Shown here piece by piece: positions 33,400 through 45,424 of a stretch of 49,633 nt of DNA. Every line of letters starts with the position of its first letter. Positions within the stretch are counted from its first letter, which is position 1. The position numbers and the translations under genes were made by a program. The stretch is from Ectocarpus siliculosus (taxonomy: Eukaryota > Sar > Phaeophyceae > Ectocarpales > Ectocarpaceae). The stretch lies in the NCBI GenBank assembly GCA_000310025.1, contig FN649732.1, positions 213,596-263,228 on the forward strand, read 5' to 3'. Under the pieces are notes generated by a model that saw only the letters and a list, made by a program, of their open reading frames with translations, made no database searches and was not told the DNA's origin.

Positions 33400-33606
33400 G
33401 GATGCGGGTCTCCGCACAGGGGTGTTAGCGTTTTTCAAAGCTCTCTTACTCCGCAACTAGGAGGGTGCGAAGGCCAAACAGCACGTCTAAGGAAAGACCT
33501 CGATGAGATAATTCCAAAACCGCCCTTTTCGGCAGTGTTAACTTCCTAGTTGTCGAGTGGTGAAGCTTTGAAAAACGCTAACACCCCTGTGCGGAGACCC
33601 GCATCC
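33400..33606. mobile_element. MITE with perfect 43 bp terminal inverted repeats
   Basis: Arms 33400-33442 and 33564-33606 are exact reverse complements, beginning GGATGCGGGTCTCCGCACAG and ending CAAAGCT. Weaker pairing continues inward (CAACTAGGA on both sides). Flanks TACGGTAA and TACGGCTA resemble an imperfect 8 bp target duplication. The centre, read on the minus strand (GGCGGTTTTGGAATTATCTC, then ATCGAGGTCTTTCC), matches the copies at 17255 and 18066. There is no coding capacity. Long arms and an 8-9 bp duplication would suit a hAT- or Mutator-mobilised element. Confidence 0.9.
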
Positions 33607-36600
33607 TACGGCTACAGTACTGTAGGTAGCTAAATCTTCGCGGGAACCCCAGGACTGCTGGTGATGTATGCTGCGGAAACCTGGGAATTACGAATATATC
33701 CTCACGTAAGCGCATGAGAGACAGAAGGAAAGAGAACCAAAACGTGTAATTTGTAGCTGGCGCGCACACCTTTTCCGACGTTGAAGTTGCTGGCGTCATG
33801 ACGCCCCTTCCTTGCCCGGAGATCTTTTATGTAGAGAGATCCTGGTGTTGTGTAGACGAGTACGCTGATTGTCGAAGAATTTTGTCGGACCTGTGGCCGC
33901 AAGTACACAGAGTTCGCTTAGGCAGATTGAGTAGGGTGGCACGGCTATTGCATGTGTAAAAAATGGCAGGGTTGACGAAAAGACTATGTAACCCGTCGAA
34001 TGTTTAGGATCGTAGGATCGCAGGATCCTGGCATCCTAGCTTTGACTTTGACTGTAGACGTTGGGAAGCGGCGGAATAGAAAACGGTTCGGCACCGGTGT
34101 TGTACATAGTTTACGGAGTACACGAGTACAGTTCCTGTACCAGGAACCCTGAACTGGCCCGATCTTGGATGCAAGTCAGGCTGATACAGTTCATCTCACA
34201 GAGAAGAGCTGGTCCTGGCCGATCTCGAGGCAATAAAACCACCTGGGACCTTGCTGGCCATGCCAGTTAAAGTTGAAGAGGATATGTGATGATGATGTTG
34301 ATGACCTCTTCACTCTTGCAAGGCAGCAACATCGGCGGCAGTGGGGTCCTGCGCCCCACGCCTGCAGGCGCTTGGTAGCAACACTGCAGGTTCACGGCCG
34401 AGGCACAGATCGTGGACCACTAGACTCGGAGGATGTGGTACACATTGCGTCCGCTGTGTTCATGCAGCTGCCTCCCCGCCACCGTTGTTGGCGAACCAAG
34501 CCCGAATGTGATGGCGATGTTTTCGTCTAGACTAAATAAATAGACGAGACTACAGCGTAGGATGGTCCAGTAATATCTCTACAATACTGCGCTCGTACTG
34601 TGAAGGCGCCAGGAGCTGCGTCTGCTTATAGCCGCCGTTTGATGCCCACTCAAGGGGTGATTTAGGCTCCTCCGCCCTAAAACCACTTCCGTGCCGAACA
34701 CTTGTCCTTGTATATCTTGTAAGGTAACGGCGGCACTCTGCCTCTTCCCTTCGCGGTATTGTCAAACACGTGCGTGTGTGGTCTCCGCCGCGCTGCCATG
34801 GGTCACACGCCCCGTCTTTGAACCGGTTCTTGGACGCGTGTAAAGGCTACACACGGCTGCCCACAAAAAAAAAGGTTGTGTACTGGGGTATGTCATTCGA
34901 TCTGGGAAATATTGTGTGCCGGGGGGGGTGTATGCTGTTGGGGGTCCAAGTGGAACGAACGGCATGCTGCAAACAAAAAGGAAACAACAATTGAACGTGT
35001 AGAAAGAGGGGGAGTTAGTTGGTGTTTCGCTGTGTTTTGCTCGTATCTGCAGAAAGAGAGCTTCCTACTAAGCAGACCCCGTCAAAGAAGATAAACAACA
35101 AGATATTCAGCAACTGTGAGTACCTCAAGTGGACCTGCTCCCTCCCCGCGTAACTTCTTGTCGTCCAAAACAAAACCATCTTATCATCTCGGAGTAAGAA
35201 ATCAACAGCAAGCAGAGCCAATGCAACCACACTACTACTACTGCATGTTCATGTGTACGTGATTGTGCAAAAAAAGGTTGATCATACTGTAGCACCTACA
35301 TATGCGTCACACACCGAACAATAGCTTGTGCAAGCGCGTGCGTAGTTTCTAGGGCAGGCGCGTTGCGGACGCCCGACAACGAATATCCTTTTCAATCAAC
35401 ATTGTGCTTGCGGTATGAATGAGTGTGAGAGTCTTGCGTTTCACTGCCCCCCCGCGAATGAATGCATAGCGTTTCAACAGCAGTCGAGTGCGCTGTGATT
35501 GCAAGATTTCAATAGCACAAGAAACTGACTGCAATACTCAATAAACGATCATGAGATTCCACGTACATGTTCCTTGAAACTATTCTTGCACGCAACGATC
35601 CTGTCGAATATTCCGTGGCCACTTTTGCACGCATGGAGTTCCTTCCATGGACTTTCTTAAGCAAACGGCGTGATCGATTGATTGCTGTTTGCGTGCTACT
35701 CTACGGAACCACGGGATCTTGGTTAAGATCTGCAAGAAGACCAGTGTCGTTTTGGAAGCACTGAGTAGAGAATTCAGATGTGGTTACAAGTTGGAGAGGA
35801 ATAAACACAAACACCAAGCATCGCCACTGGGCAGAGGGCGCGTTCCTCATTTCTTGGTCCAATCACAAGTCCAATCACAAGCCAAGGGCTCTGACGACAT
35901 CCCCGGGGCTCATCGTTCTGACACCCCGGGCCTCATCATTCGCGTGTATTCCCCCCTTCGCGCGTTATGAACGACGCCGAGAGACGCTCGAGATGTGTAC
36001 TCACCCTTCACAATCAAGTGCATTATTTTCTTCGCTTGTCGGACATCTGCTGCACGGCCCGCGGTCCGCCCGACATCCCGCCTTTGCCACAACACCCATG
36101 CAATAGATGTACGCCGGCCGCCATGCCCCCATGCCGCGAGCAAGGGCTGCTGCCAGTTATCTTTTGCCAGCAGTGTTTTCCGCTTGCACCGTCTTCTTGC
36201 GCAGCAATTTGATTTATTTTGTTCCTCCTCGACAAGCCGCACGACATTCGAAAAAGGTCTAAACCAATCCAACATATACGAACAAAAAATATCGACGTGT
36301 CAAAAATTTGACGAGTCAAACGACCTACTGAATCGGCTCTTCCCTAAACTGAACAGGGTTCCTCTTGCGCTCCAGCGGACACAGACTCTTGGTGACACGC
36401 GTGGGTTTAACTCACTTGCCATCCATCAACAAAAGAGGCGGGTTTACTGTGTACCCACACTTGCAGGCAAACGTTCTCTGGAAATGTCACAAAAAACATT
36501 GCCTGCAGGTTCCTCCTTCGAAGAATCACTCCAACAACCTCAGGTACGGAAATACCTTGGTCGTTTCGTATCGACACACGTTTCTCAACGCCAAGCAGTA

Positions 36601-37945
36601 AACATCGGCCCGCTCGCCTTCGCTCGGCGTACCTTGACTGTCGGACGAAACAACACAAATATCCCAGCCCACCACCTTCGTAAACCAACACGCATCATCC
36701 TCATCCAAATACTTGCCACGCAGCAAAGAACAACGACACCGAGAACACGCTCAACACACACACGCACGAGCACCCATCGTCAAGGATGAACAACACAAAT
36801 TGTTCGCAGATCTCCTTCCTTGAAACTTCCTTGAAACATTAAAAAATAACTTCAACATGACCAGACACAAGCCACGCACACCAATTGGAAACAAGGGCCG
36901 AGTTTCATGTCACCTCGATGTATCCGCAGTCTCGAAGACCGCGTCAATAAAGAAGCGTCGCGAAACAGTTCTGGGGATACACGTTCGGACACGATGACAG
37001 GTCGGATACGGTCTGCACGACTCTATCAGCAGGGCGAGCAGCTGTTGCTTGCTGGCATTCACCCCCACACCGACATCATTCCGATCATCGACATTTATTC
37101 AGAATGTTGCGCGGAGCTAGGTCGTCACCGCGAGACTCAAAATGATGCAACGCGCAACGATACGCCGACCACGGCAGCCTCCTCCAGAGGAAAAGACAAC
37201 AAATAAAGGTATACGACAAGCATCTTAACCATCGCCAAGCGACCTGTAGTCTGGGAGAAAAAACGATCGCAATAAAGGGTCCACGAAGATACACTGCTGG
37301 GACACCCAAGGCCAAAAGAGACATACAAGTACAAGGAACGGCAAAATTGTTTGAGAAATACGCTTGAAAGGTACTACTTTTGATGCTGCTGCCGATCGAA
37401 GCGGAAGAAGCCATTCACACCTTCCGACTCGAGGACTACCCCAACGCTGCATAGACCCCCCACCCGGCGCCATGGAGACGACCCACGAGCCCAACACATA
37501 AAAAAACAAATCAATACTTCTACTTCACAGCACTGCCGTAAGAAAAACTGGTGCTGCCTCTGTTCGCCACCTAGCGCGGCCATGAACCCCCACCACCTTT
37601 TTCGAGCAAGGCAAACAGAAAAAATTGAAGAAAGAGCAAGCACGAATTCAGATCTGTTGGAAACCCCGCAAGGTCATACATAAGCATGACGTAGGAGTGA
37701 ACCGCTACAGTAGGGCACTCAGATACCGAGACAATTGAAATCACATTATTCTCACCTTAGCACACAACCCCGAGGGCTTACACCCCGAGTACCACTCCCA
37801 CGCAACACAACTCAAATGGGTAGTCCCATACGTTCAACGTATAGGATACTGACTGCTTCGGTAATCTCGATTCTAAACCCAGCCCGACTAACTCAGCGAG
37901 CGCCTTTGCGTCGTCTATCTACATGTCAGCAAATTACCCACCCAT
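33607..37945. other. Gene-poor stretch upstream of the MYB 3' end
   Basis: No gene is supported. 34009-34040 has a small AGGATCGTAGGATCGCAGGAT cluster. A plus-strand 85-codon frame at 34273 lacks domains. From about 35,850 to 37,945 the plus strand is A+C-rich, so the minus strand is G+T-rich, as expected for a long 3' flank of the MYB gene. Minus-strand frames there (for example YLDEDDACWFTKVVGW near 36,690) look exon-like but could not be chained. Confidence 0.45.
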
Positions 37946-38098
37946 CTACAGCATCCCGAAATCGATGGCCAGGTCAGGGTCGAAATCGTAACCGAAATTG
38001 TCCGTCTCGATTCCCGCACCATTGCTAGTGACGTCACCGTCTAGTAAGTCCATGTCCAGCAATTCGTCGAAGGGCACCAGGTCTTCCAGCGCCTGCTG

Positions 38099-38129
<31 letters not shown>

Positions 38130-38135
38130 TGCTGC

Positions 38136-38173
<38 letters not shown>

Positions 38174-41100
38174 GTGCTGCTCTTGTCGTTGCTGGTGCTG
38201 GTGCTGCTGACTCTCGTGCTGTTGCTGGTGCGGTTGTTGCTGCTGTCGCTGTGGCTGATTCTGTTGCTGCTGATGCTGCTGCTGGTGAATCTGCCGTTGC
38301 TGTTGTTGCTGCAGCTGGCTCTGTTGCTGCTGATTTGGTTGTCCCCCGTATGCAACCTCAACCCCTCTATCCCCCTCAGATGCGACATACTGGTGTTTCT
38401 GCTCGGACTGGGGGTGCCGAAGCTCCTCGCGCTGGTGCTGGTACTGCTGGTGCGGCTGCTGATGATACTGCAGGTGCTCCGTCAGCGTCATCCCGCCTTG
38501 GATGCTGTCATTGTGACTGCTGTCTGTGGCTGCCGTGCCGAATACGAGAGGCTTACTGAACTCATGCTGCTGCTGCTGCTCATGGAAACCTCCGTCCCTC
38601 CCCAGCGGGAAGCTGCCGCCCCCGCTCTCGGCACAGCTAGCGGCGGAGCTTGCGGCGAACCTACTAGTGGGGTTGACGGCAGAGCCGCAGTAGGGTGGCG
38701 GTGGGGAGAGGGGCCGTGACGCTGCTGCGAAGGAAGGCGGAGGCGACGCTGTCGAAGTCATCATCACGCTGTTGTCGGTTCCGGAGACTGTACCCCACTC
38801 CGGCAACGGCGCCATCGTCATCGGCAACGTATCGGTTGGGGCGTCCATTGTAGTGCCGAAGCTGCGGGTGGGAGGAGAGGGGGTAGAAAGACAAAAGCAG
38901 AGTTGCAGGGGTCACTGTGAGGCGTCGGTGACGGTGGTGGTGAACATCGGAAAGTTAATCGTAGCGTTTATTGTCGGAAGCACTTCATTTTTTGCCTTGT
39001 TCCCAGCCGTGTAGGGGCAAGGAACCACCCAAGTGCGTCGCACGCCATGCACACGCTTCGCCGAGAGCTTTCTTGTGCCGAAGTCATCTGTAGCCGATGA
39101 TCATATTAGTCTTCCCGAACTTCCTCACTTCTCCAACAGTAACCCGTCTATCCAAACCCCAAAGTATGATCCATTGAGCGATTTTTCAAGACGGAGGTCC
39201 CCCGAAAACAAGTAAGGGTAGTTTCAAGGCATATGTGCAGAACGCCCACATCTACAGCAGATATCAACGATTAGATCATGGGGCGTTTGTCTATAGTATC
39301 GTCATCTGTGAGGTTTCGAAGAACGACAGAGTGACGGTCCCCGCATGCCAGGAGAACTCGTTCACTTGCTGAAAATAACTGTCGGAAGTGTTTTACTCGT
39401 GCCGCCTCCCTGCTTCCGCTGCCTCACAAATCAAGCGCCTGACGCGCTCAACAGTTTCAAAACCTCTTTTTGCCTGAACAATTGATTCCTTCAGTGTTTC
39501 TTGGGGGAACCACGTGTCATATTCATCATGCCGCTGAAATGACGTTATTTGTCCTGGAAAGTATGATGGCAAAAAATAGCACTCATCAACTTCGGAAAAA
39601 TGTTGGTGACGACACTGGTTGCGAGTTGTTCGTCAATTCTGAGCCACGCGAATACAACCTACGCACGGCGTTAAAACGGCCGCACTCGAACCTAGTGAAC
39701 ACCGTACGATGAACAACAAAAATCGCCCAACTTCGCACAACATTTGGGCGTTTCGACTTCACTACTGTGGTTCGGGGACAACGTGGCAAAAAATCTTGAC
39801 ACTCGGTCGCTATGAACTAAACGGAGCTCTCACCCAGCGGAACCCGAAGCAGCAAGCAGGGAAGATGCCGTGGGGTAGTCATACTGGTGATAACCTCCCC
39901 CGTCCAAGATACCCCGAGAGGTGTCAGCAGACGAAGGACCACCTGAGGTGGTACTACCGCCGCTGAGAACCATGTCCGTGGGGGGCAGCATCGTGAACCT
40001 AGCCGCGCCACTGCCACAGCTCGCAAACCCCGTTGGTCCAGGCGGCGCCGGTTGTTGCTGAGCCCCGCCAGTCAGAACGTCTGGGTACCGTGGGTCGGGC
40101 ATGAGCTCAACGCCTCTCCCTCCGCCGCTCCCGCTCCCGCCGGCGCTACTGGTTCCGACACCAGCCTCTGGCAATTGAGAGAACCCAGAGCGTGACTCCA
40201 TCCAACCGTTAACCACGACGATCGTGGGATCGCCGGCTATCTGAAGTGGCTGCTGCTGCAGTTGCTGCTGTTGCTGTTGCTGCTGTTGTTGCTGCTGTTG
40301 CTGCTGCTGTTGCGGTTGCTGCTGCTGTTGCGGTTGCTGCTGCTGTTGCGGTTGCCGCTGCGGCGGCGGCAGCGGCGGCGGCGGTGGCGACGGGGGTTCG
40401 TACAGGTAGGCACCGGCGGCAGCGCTAGATTTACCTGCGGCGGCTTCGTGCTGACTGGGGTATGGCTGAGGGGCAGGCAAGTCGAAAAGAGAGAAGAGCG
40501 GCGGAGGCATACACGACGAGCGGGAGTAAACGGCAGTTAGTTCAGTGCAGTGAGCGAAAAACATGAGAGGTGCGCCAGCTCGAGTCGGATCGGTAGCGTT
40601 TAAAGCTCTGCTGCAGGATCTGAGATGGAAGCCCACCCTGAATAATAAACACGGGCACAGCAGAACTGGGTACCCACCTCCGAGGGACTCGAAAACACGG
40701 GAACCCCGGGTGTGGCTTTCAAGCCAGGTTTTCCTCGATAAATGACACGATTGTGCACCCGCAATAACAGCATCGGATCCCTTCCCCCCCCCAAAAGAAA
40801 GCACCGGTGACTCATAAAACGTTTGTGAATGCCCTGGGGATGTTCTGTGTGTAACCTCCCCCGGCCCCCGGGAGGGCTATCAAAGAGGAAATTCAAAGCA
40901 CGCATTCCGGCACAGATGTCGCTGCTGATGTTGTGGCTGTTGCTTGTTTTCCTGCAACGTTGAGACCCCGACATGCTCTTGAGCATCCCCCCGCTACGAC
41001 AAACACACAGCAGTGTTAAGATGTCGCAGGCGACTGCTTGCATCACCGAGCACCGAGCGACATTCCTGCGCTTGCTCTCTTGGCATGTTCCAACCGTTGG

Positions 41101-42026
41101 AGCCGAACACCGTGGCATTGGCGCAAGCATCCCCGGTTGCCCTTACTTTCCCGTGTCTGGATTGCTTCCTCCCAGGTGTTTAGGCTCTCGACATCGTGGG
41201 TTGGCTACAGGCCCACAGCAACAACAAAAGTGTGTGCACGCACACCCGTTTTTGTGTCCGTGAAAGTTCCCATACAGAACTGAAAACGCTAACAACGCCA
41301 TCGGGGATCACTTCGCCTCGAGGTGCCTGTCCCGTACATACATACGGAGTACGCATATACATTTTAAATCACCCTGTTCTCGAGAACTCCCCCAAGGAGT
41401 TCCGTTTACATACATACCCCCGAAAGGTTCATGCGCTCTACCCGGGCGTCCACAAAGCGTCTCTGGGTGCCTACTTCGTACTCTTGTACTGTAGCATAGC
41501 GCATACATGCGCATCGAAATCGGTTTGTATTCTCGGGGTTTCGCGTCTGTCTGTATTTGCTGTGTTGTTCGTGCACGTAGCGTACAGCAGCATGTATCCC
41601 GAAAACGTGAAATAAGAACAATAGTTGGTTTGCATGCAACCGCATGCATGCGCGCAGACCCCGGGCCATGTTGACCTCAACGGACCGCAAGAGCCGAAAC
41701 ACATGTTCCCTAACCCTCTACAACCAAATACTCTTGAAACTTATGCACCCCTTCATGCCTTTAGGTACCCGTACCACGAACAAAGAGAGCTGCTTTAATT
41801 AATTATTACGTGGGATGCGCGCCCACCGATTCAAACCTCGTCTGGGAATGGCTCCCCCTTGTCGACCTTGGCGTAGTACTTCTGGGCGTGCGTCCTGATC
41901 TGCAGTACGGTACGAGTGGGCAGCAGGGTGGCTATGCCCACCCAATTGTTGCGCTTGAAGCGGCGGACCCCGCGCAGAAAAGCGTGGTGTTCCTCTGACG
42001 TCCATCTCCCCTTGTTGCGCCGGATC
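37946..42026 (-). CDS. SHAQKYF-class MYB transcription factor with polyGln tail
   Basis: Three exons join in phase on the minus strand: 42026-41837, 40465-39834 and 38861-37946. They give 578 residues numbered from the first whole codon. The single MYB repeat is at 5-54: NKGRWTSEEHHAFLRGV, a second Trp in NNW, then TRTVLQIRTHAQKYYAKV, the diagnostic T/SHAQKY(F) recognition helix. This class binds GATA-like or evening-element-like DNA in plants and algae. Exon 2 carries Pro and an interrupted Gln run (CAG and CAA) and a Gly/Ser-rich part. Exon 3 is Gln/His-rich with an uninterrupted Gln run of more than 20. The C-terminus is acidic and hydrophobic (LEDLVPFDELLDMDLLDGD, then DFDPDLAIDFGML), typical of an activation domain. 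A basic N-terminus is probably supplied by an exon ending at 42192. Confidence 0.88.
38095..38335 (-). repeat. Coding CAG/CAA polyGln array, MYB exon 3
   Basis: About 80 mostly Gln codons with His, Ser, Arg and Pro interruptions. The purest part is 38095-38175. Mixed CAG and CAA codons should limit slippage. Confidence 0.85.
40250..40365 (-). repeat. Coding CAG/CAA polyGln array, MYB exon 2
   Basis: Gln codons broken by regular Pro codons (PQQQQQ units in tandem) pass into a Pro-rich run. The QQQQQP unit repeated three times shows local 18 bp duplication. Confidence 0.85.
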
Positions 42027-42191
42027 CTTTCGAATCGACAAGAATGGTAGGGGGGGGGGGGGCATCGGGCGAATGGGTGCCTTAAAAAACAAGCACCCAG
42101 GAACCAGACGTCGTATGTACGTAGTATAGTCAAAACTGCACGCGGACGGGGGGAACTTGACAAGCCTACCCCACGTCGTCGCCGGACTTAC

Positions 42192-42245
42192 TTGACAGAG
42201 GATGCTTTTTGATGCAGACGAGAAACGGAATCACTCAGCAACAGA
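42192..42245 (-). CDS. Probable preceding exon of the MYB gene
   Basis: A strong GTAAGT donor directly follows 42192 on the minus strand. The upstream frame (SPILLLSDSVSRLHQKASSV) leaves two bases, AA, that complete a Lys codon with the G at 42026, giving KIRRNKGRW across a 165 bp intron. A possible acceptor is AGCAG just above 42250. No start ATG is visible, so the first exon is still missing. Confidence 0.45.
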
Positions 42246-43322
42246 ATGGGCGAGCGCACCTGCTCTTTTTCTTGTTGCGAAACTCAACGAAACGAGTATA
42301 ATATGCATATTTTGAAGTGTGTCGAAGGGGGGGGGAGTAGATGCCGAGCGATTGGGACAATTAGTTCAATTTGGGATAGATGCAGCCCTGCTGGGGACAC
42401 ACGTATATGCCGGAGGACGGGGGGTTGCACACCCGTGCGACGTTTTCTAGTCGGTTCATCAGGCGCAAAAAAAGCCCTAAGAGTCGACGTGATCGATCTT
42501 CCTGCCCTCAACCACACGACTTGGTCGCAAAGGGTGAGCTACAGCGCGCAACCAAAGAACGATGTTGGTACGCAACCAAACAACGCATTTGGTATGTACA
42601 CTGCTGTCACATCGTAGACTCGATCGCGATCACTATATGCATGCTTGAGATGTATGTTTGCATACACTGCTGTACATTGACTGTATATCCTACCCAGGCG
42701 CCGAAATCCAAGATACGTGCTGCATTCACCCGGCCACAAGAAAAAAAGTTAAGCCGAAAGTATGCTGCAGACTATATGCATACAACACTGACCGAAACTT
42801 CTGAGCGGTCATCAATGAACAATGCGAACAATGCCGAAGAGGTCGGAGGCCACCAACCGCGGAAACCTGCAACCTCTCTCTTTGGCACTCGGACCGCACA
42901 TAACATGCCAGAAACTTTGACATACATATGCATACGCCGGCGTTGCAGCAGGTCAGCAACTGCCCCCACGGACCCAGGAGTTGTATACGTGAGGTACTAT
43001 TTAACTTTCGTTGTGCCAAAAAAAAAGCGGTTTGTGGCCGCCGTCATCAGCAGTCAGCCAGCACAGCCATCTGGCATCTTGCTGTGTTGAATGTAGTACA
43101 CGCTTCCACCCAATCACATGCATTCATCACGGGGCGAATATCTGATTTTCTAACGTTAGAATCGCCGACTTTGCACAACGCGCGCGTGTGTCCTGCAGCA
43201 GACCAACAAGTGCGCACGTGACGACCGAGCTTGAACACAATTGCTAACCGCCTTGTTGGCCTTGGCATTTGGTGTCACGACGTGGGTCAATGTTTGGCGC
43301 AAGTGCTTCATAGCTACAGTAC

Positions 43323-44088
43323 ATGTTCCTTGGCTTTTCTAGATGCCCGCTTCACTTGATCGCTTCATCGATGATGTGGTGGCGGGCCCCCAGCAAACGC
43401 AACAATCCGCAAGAAAATTGCTTTGCGCCCAGGTATACGCCACATGGGAGGAGGGACAGAGGACACATGCATGCTGCTGTAGCTTACCCGCGCCGATCTC
43501 TGGTACCATCTATTGCCACGTGTGTGTGCATGTATTGTTCTCTCTCTCTTACCCCATGGGCTGCTGTCTCCGAAATATATGCCCTCTCCTCCTTCCTCCT
43601 CTCTTGCGCCTCTTCCGGCTGACCTTCCCGTCAAACTTTTCGAACTTTTCTTCTTGTGCAGGAAATCCGGTGATGATGATGATGATGCTGAACGAATGCA
43701 ACCAGTGGAGATGCCCGCTGACGCGCGGTTCTCAGCCTGCTGGTGGCCGTTGGCCAGCAATGCTCTCAAGAGGAAGCGCGCGAGCGAGTCACCCGAAGAT
43801 GGTGTGTGGATTGGGCAAGGGTTGCGCAACCACCCGCAGAAGTCGAACCACAATCTTGAAGTTCAAGCGCCGGGCTGTCCTCCACCGCTTGCTACGCTGA
43901 ACCCCATTCGATGCTTAGCACCGCGAGACGGAAACGGACACGGGCGTCCCAGCAGTTGTCCTATATTCTTTTCCGACAGGGTGGATGCAGGGAAGTCTAC
44001 ACATATATGTGTAGGTGAGGAAGAGAGTTTGTGTGGTAGATACACCGCGTTGTTGTTGTTTAATTGGGGTGTATTGGACAACAGGTAA
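43323..44088 (+). CDS. Hypothetical protein, two candidate exons
   Basis: An ATG at 43323 opens 43323-43432 (donor CAG/GTATAC), which joins in phase to an exon starting at 43662 after a good pyrimidine tract and TGTGCAG. The second exon encodes KSGDDDDDAERMQPVEMPAD, then SNALKRKRASESPEDG, and stays open to TAA at 44088. The KRKR motif next to acidic and Ser residues resembles a nuclear localisation signal. The ATG at 43343 gives a more natural peptide (MPASLDRFIDDVVAGPQQ) but hits an immediate stop after splicing. No domain is recognised. It would be head-to-head with the MYB gene about 1.1 kb away. Confidence 0.35.
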
Positions 44089-44226
44089 GGTGCGTAGTTT
44101 GCCGGTACTGCTGTCAGCTACCAGCGCGTGCTCTGATCTCGTCCACCTGGTATGACACTGGACAAACAAATCACAGGTAGACTAGCTCTTTTTCTCTTTT
44201 CCGTTTTCTCTTTTCTTCCTGTTTCC

Positions 44227-44322
44227 TTTTTTTTTTTTCTTACTATGATATCTCTATCTACAGAAAAAAGTCTAAATATAAGATAGATTAGCAATGAATC
44301 CATACTTAACTTGTAGCGTCAT
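44227..44322 (-). repeat. A-tailed dispersed element, diverged copy 3
   Basis: On the minus strand it reads TGACGCTA, then GGATTCATTGCTAATCTA, TCTGTAGATAGAGATA and AGTAAGAAAAAAAA, matching 5728 and 15524 with a roughly 12 bp insertion. Confidence 0.6.
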
Positions 44323-44919
44323 TTCTTTTTTTTTCTTTTTCTGTGTCAGATGGCCCTGTCTCTGCTTGCGTGTGAAGCACCAAGATTGAACCAAGGGGGT
44401 GTACCTCTTTCTCTCTGGCCCGTGATGCTGACTCCTAGTCTCAGGTGCTACCCCGCATAGCGCGCAGAGGGAGCGGAGGACTCCAGAATATCTGTCGTTA
44501 ATTTCTATTACTGACTACTTGTTGTGGACCCCTCGGGGCCAGTTTGTTTGAGCGTATCTTTTTGGGTAAGTAAGTTAGCCTGTGACCGCGGGAATCGACC
44601 GCGTCAAGTGTTGGATCAGTACGGACATATGAAGGTACTGGGTAGAGAGAGATCGGAAAGGTTTTTAATGTGAAGACAACAACAACAACAACAATACTGA
44701 CTGGCCTAGAACAATTCCAAAGAACCTTCGGCCCCCCCCTCCACGAAAAAACTTAAACCATGGTAGAAAAAGTGCTGACAAAAACGGGGCATTTCATACA
44801 AACAACAACACGATTCACGCCCGTCCAACCAACTCTAGGGACGTGACGGCATTTATTTATCACGAGAAAATTTAAATTTATCATCATCATCTGCTGGTTG
44901 CGCGGCAGTATGTATGTAC

Positions 44920-45088
44920 TGCTGTACCTTAGCTTTACGTCGTTGCTCTTTTTGAAGCCCGCCTCGTTGACGGTGCCAAATTCTGCAACGCGGCGAAATG
45001 CAAAATCCCGACGAAAGAAGTCCCGTATCCAGCAGATCAGCAGGTGTTCCCGCGGCGATCGCTCCTCACGACTGACACCGATGCACAT
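44920..45088 (-). CDS. Possible first exon of an unknown gene
   Basis: From an ATG at 45088 a minus-strand frame encodes MCIGVSREERSPREHLLIC, then WIRDFFRRDFAFRRVAEF and NEAGFKKSNDVKLR, up to an AAG/GTACAG donor near 44920. The mixed charged and aromatic composition and GC-rich third positions look coding. No family is recognised and no following exon was found before 44.2 kb. It may equally be a fragment of a mobile element. Confidence 0.3.
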
Positions 45089-45392
45089 CCCCCGCCCGCT
45101 GCATGTCTAATTAATTTCTAATATATACTATAAGTTTTAGTTATCCTGCGCTGCGTCCTCTTCTTACTTCGTGTCCTCCACCCCCCGTAGATATATCTGT
45201 GGAGGTAAAATAAAATGATAAGTTGCTTCTTTTGCTCCGTCTCTACATCGAAATGATCGATTGGATGCAACGCGCGTCGCCAGACAACTACTGTTGTAGA
45301 CTATGCATGCATGAATTTCGCCGAAAAAAAAAAAAGGGCGGCGAATTGGCGGCAAAATTTAAGGTGGTGGGGAGCACAAAAGACCGACACAA

Positions 45393-45424
45393 CAAAGACT
45401 ACCCGTTCGAGATACACTATATCT
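45393..45424 (+). repeat. Dispersed hairpin repeat copy (short)
   Basis: ACAAAGACTACCCGTTCGAG then ATACACTATATC matches the 5' half of the family. Confidence 0.55.

Noticed and set aside
35995-36789. A 264-codon open frame on the plus strand
   Set aside because: The plus strand here is A+C-rich as the complement of a G+T-rich flank. The product is Thr, Arg and Gln-rich without a recognisable domain.
36907-37206. A plus-strand frame with GEQLLLAGIHPHTDII, resembling a chaperonin (TCP-1) segment
   Set aside because: Only about 20 residues look similar, no flanking chaperonin motifs exist, and the region is the probable 3' flank of the MYB gene on the other strand.
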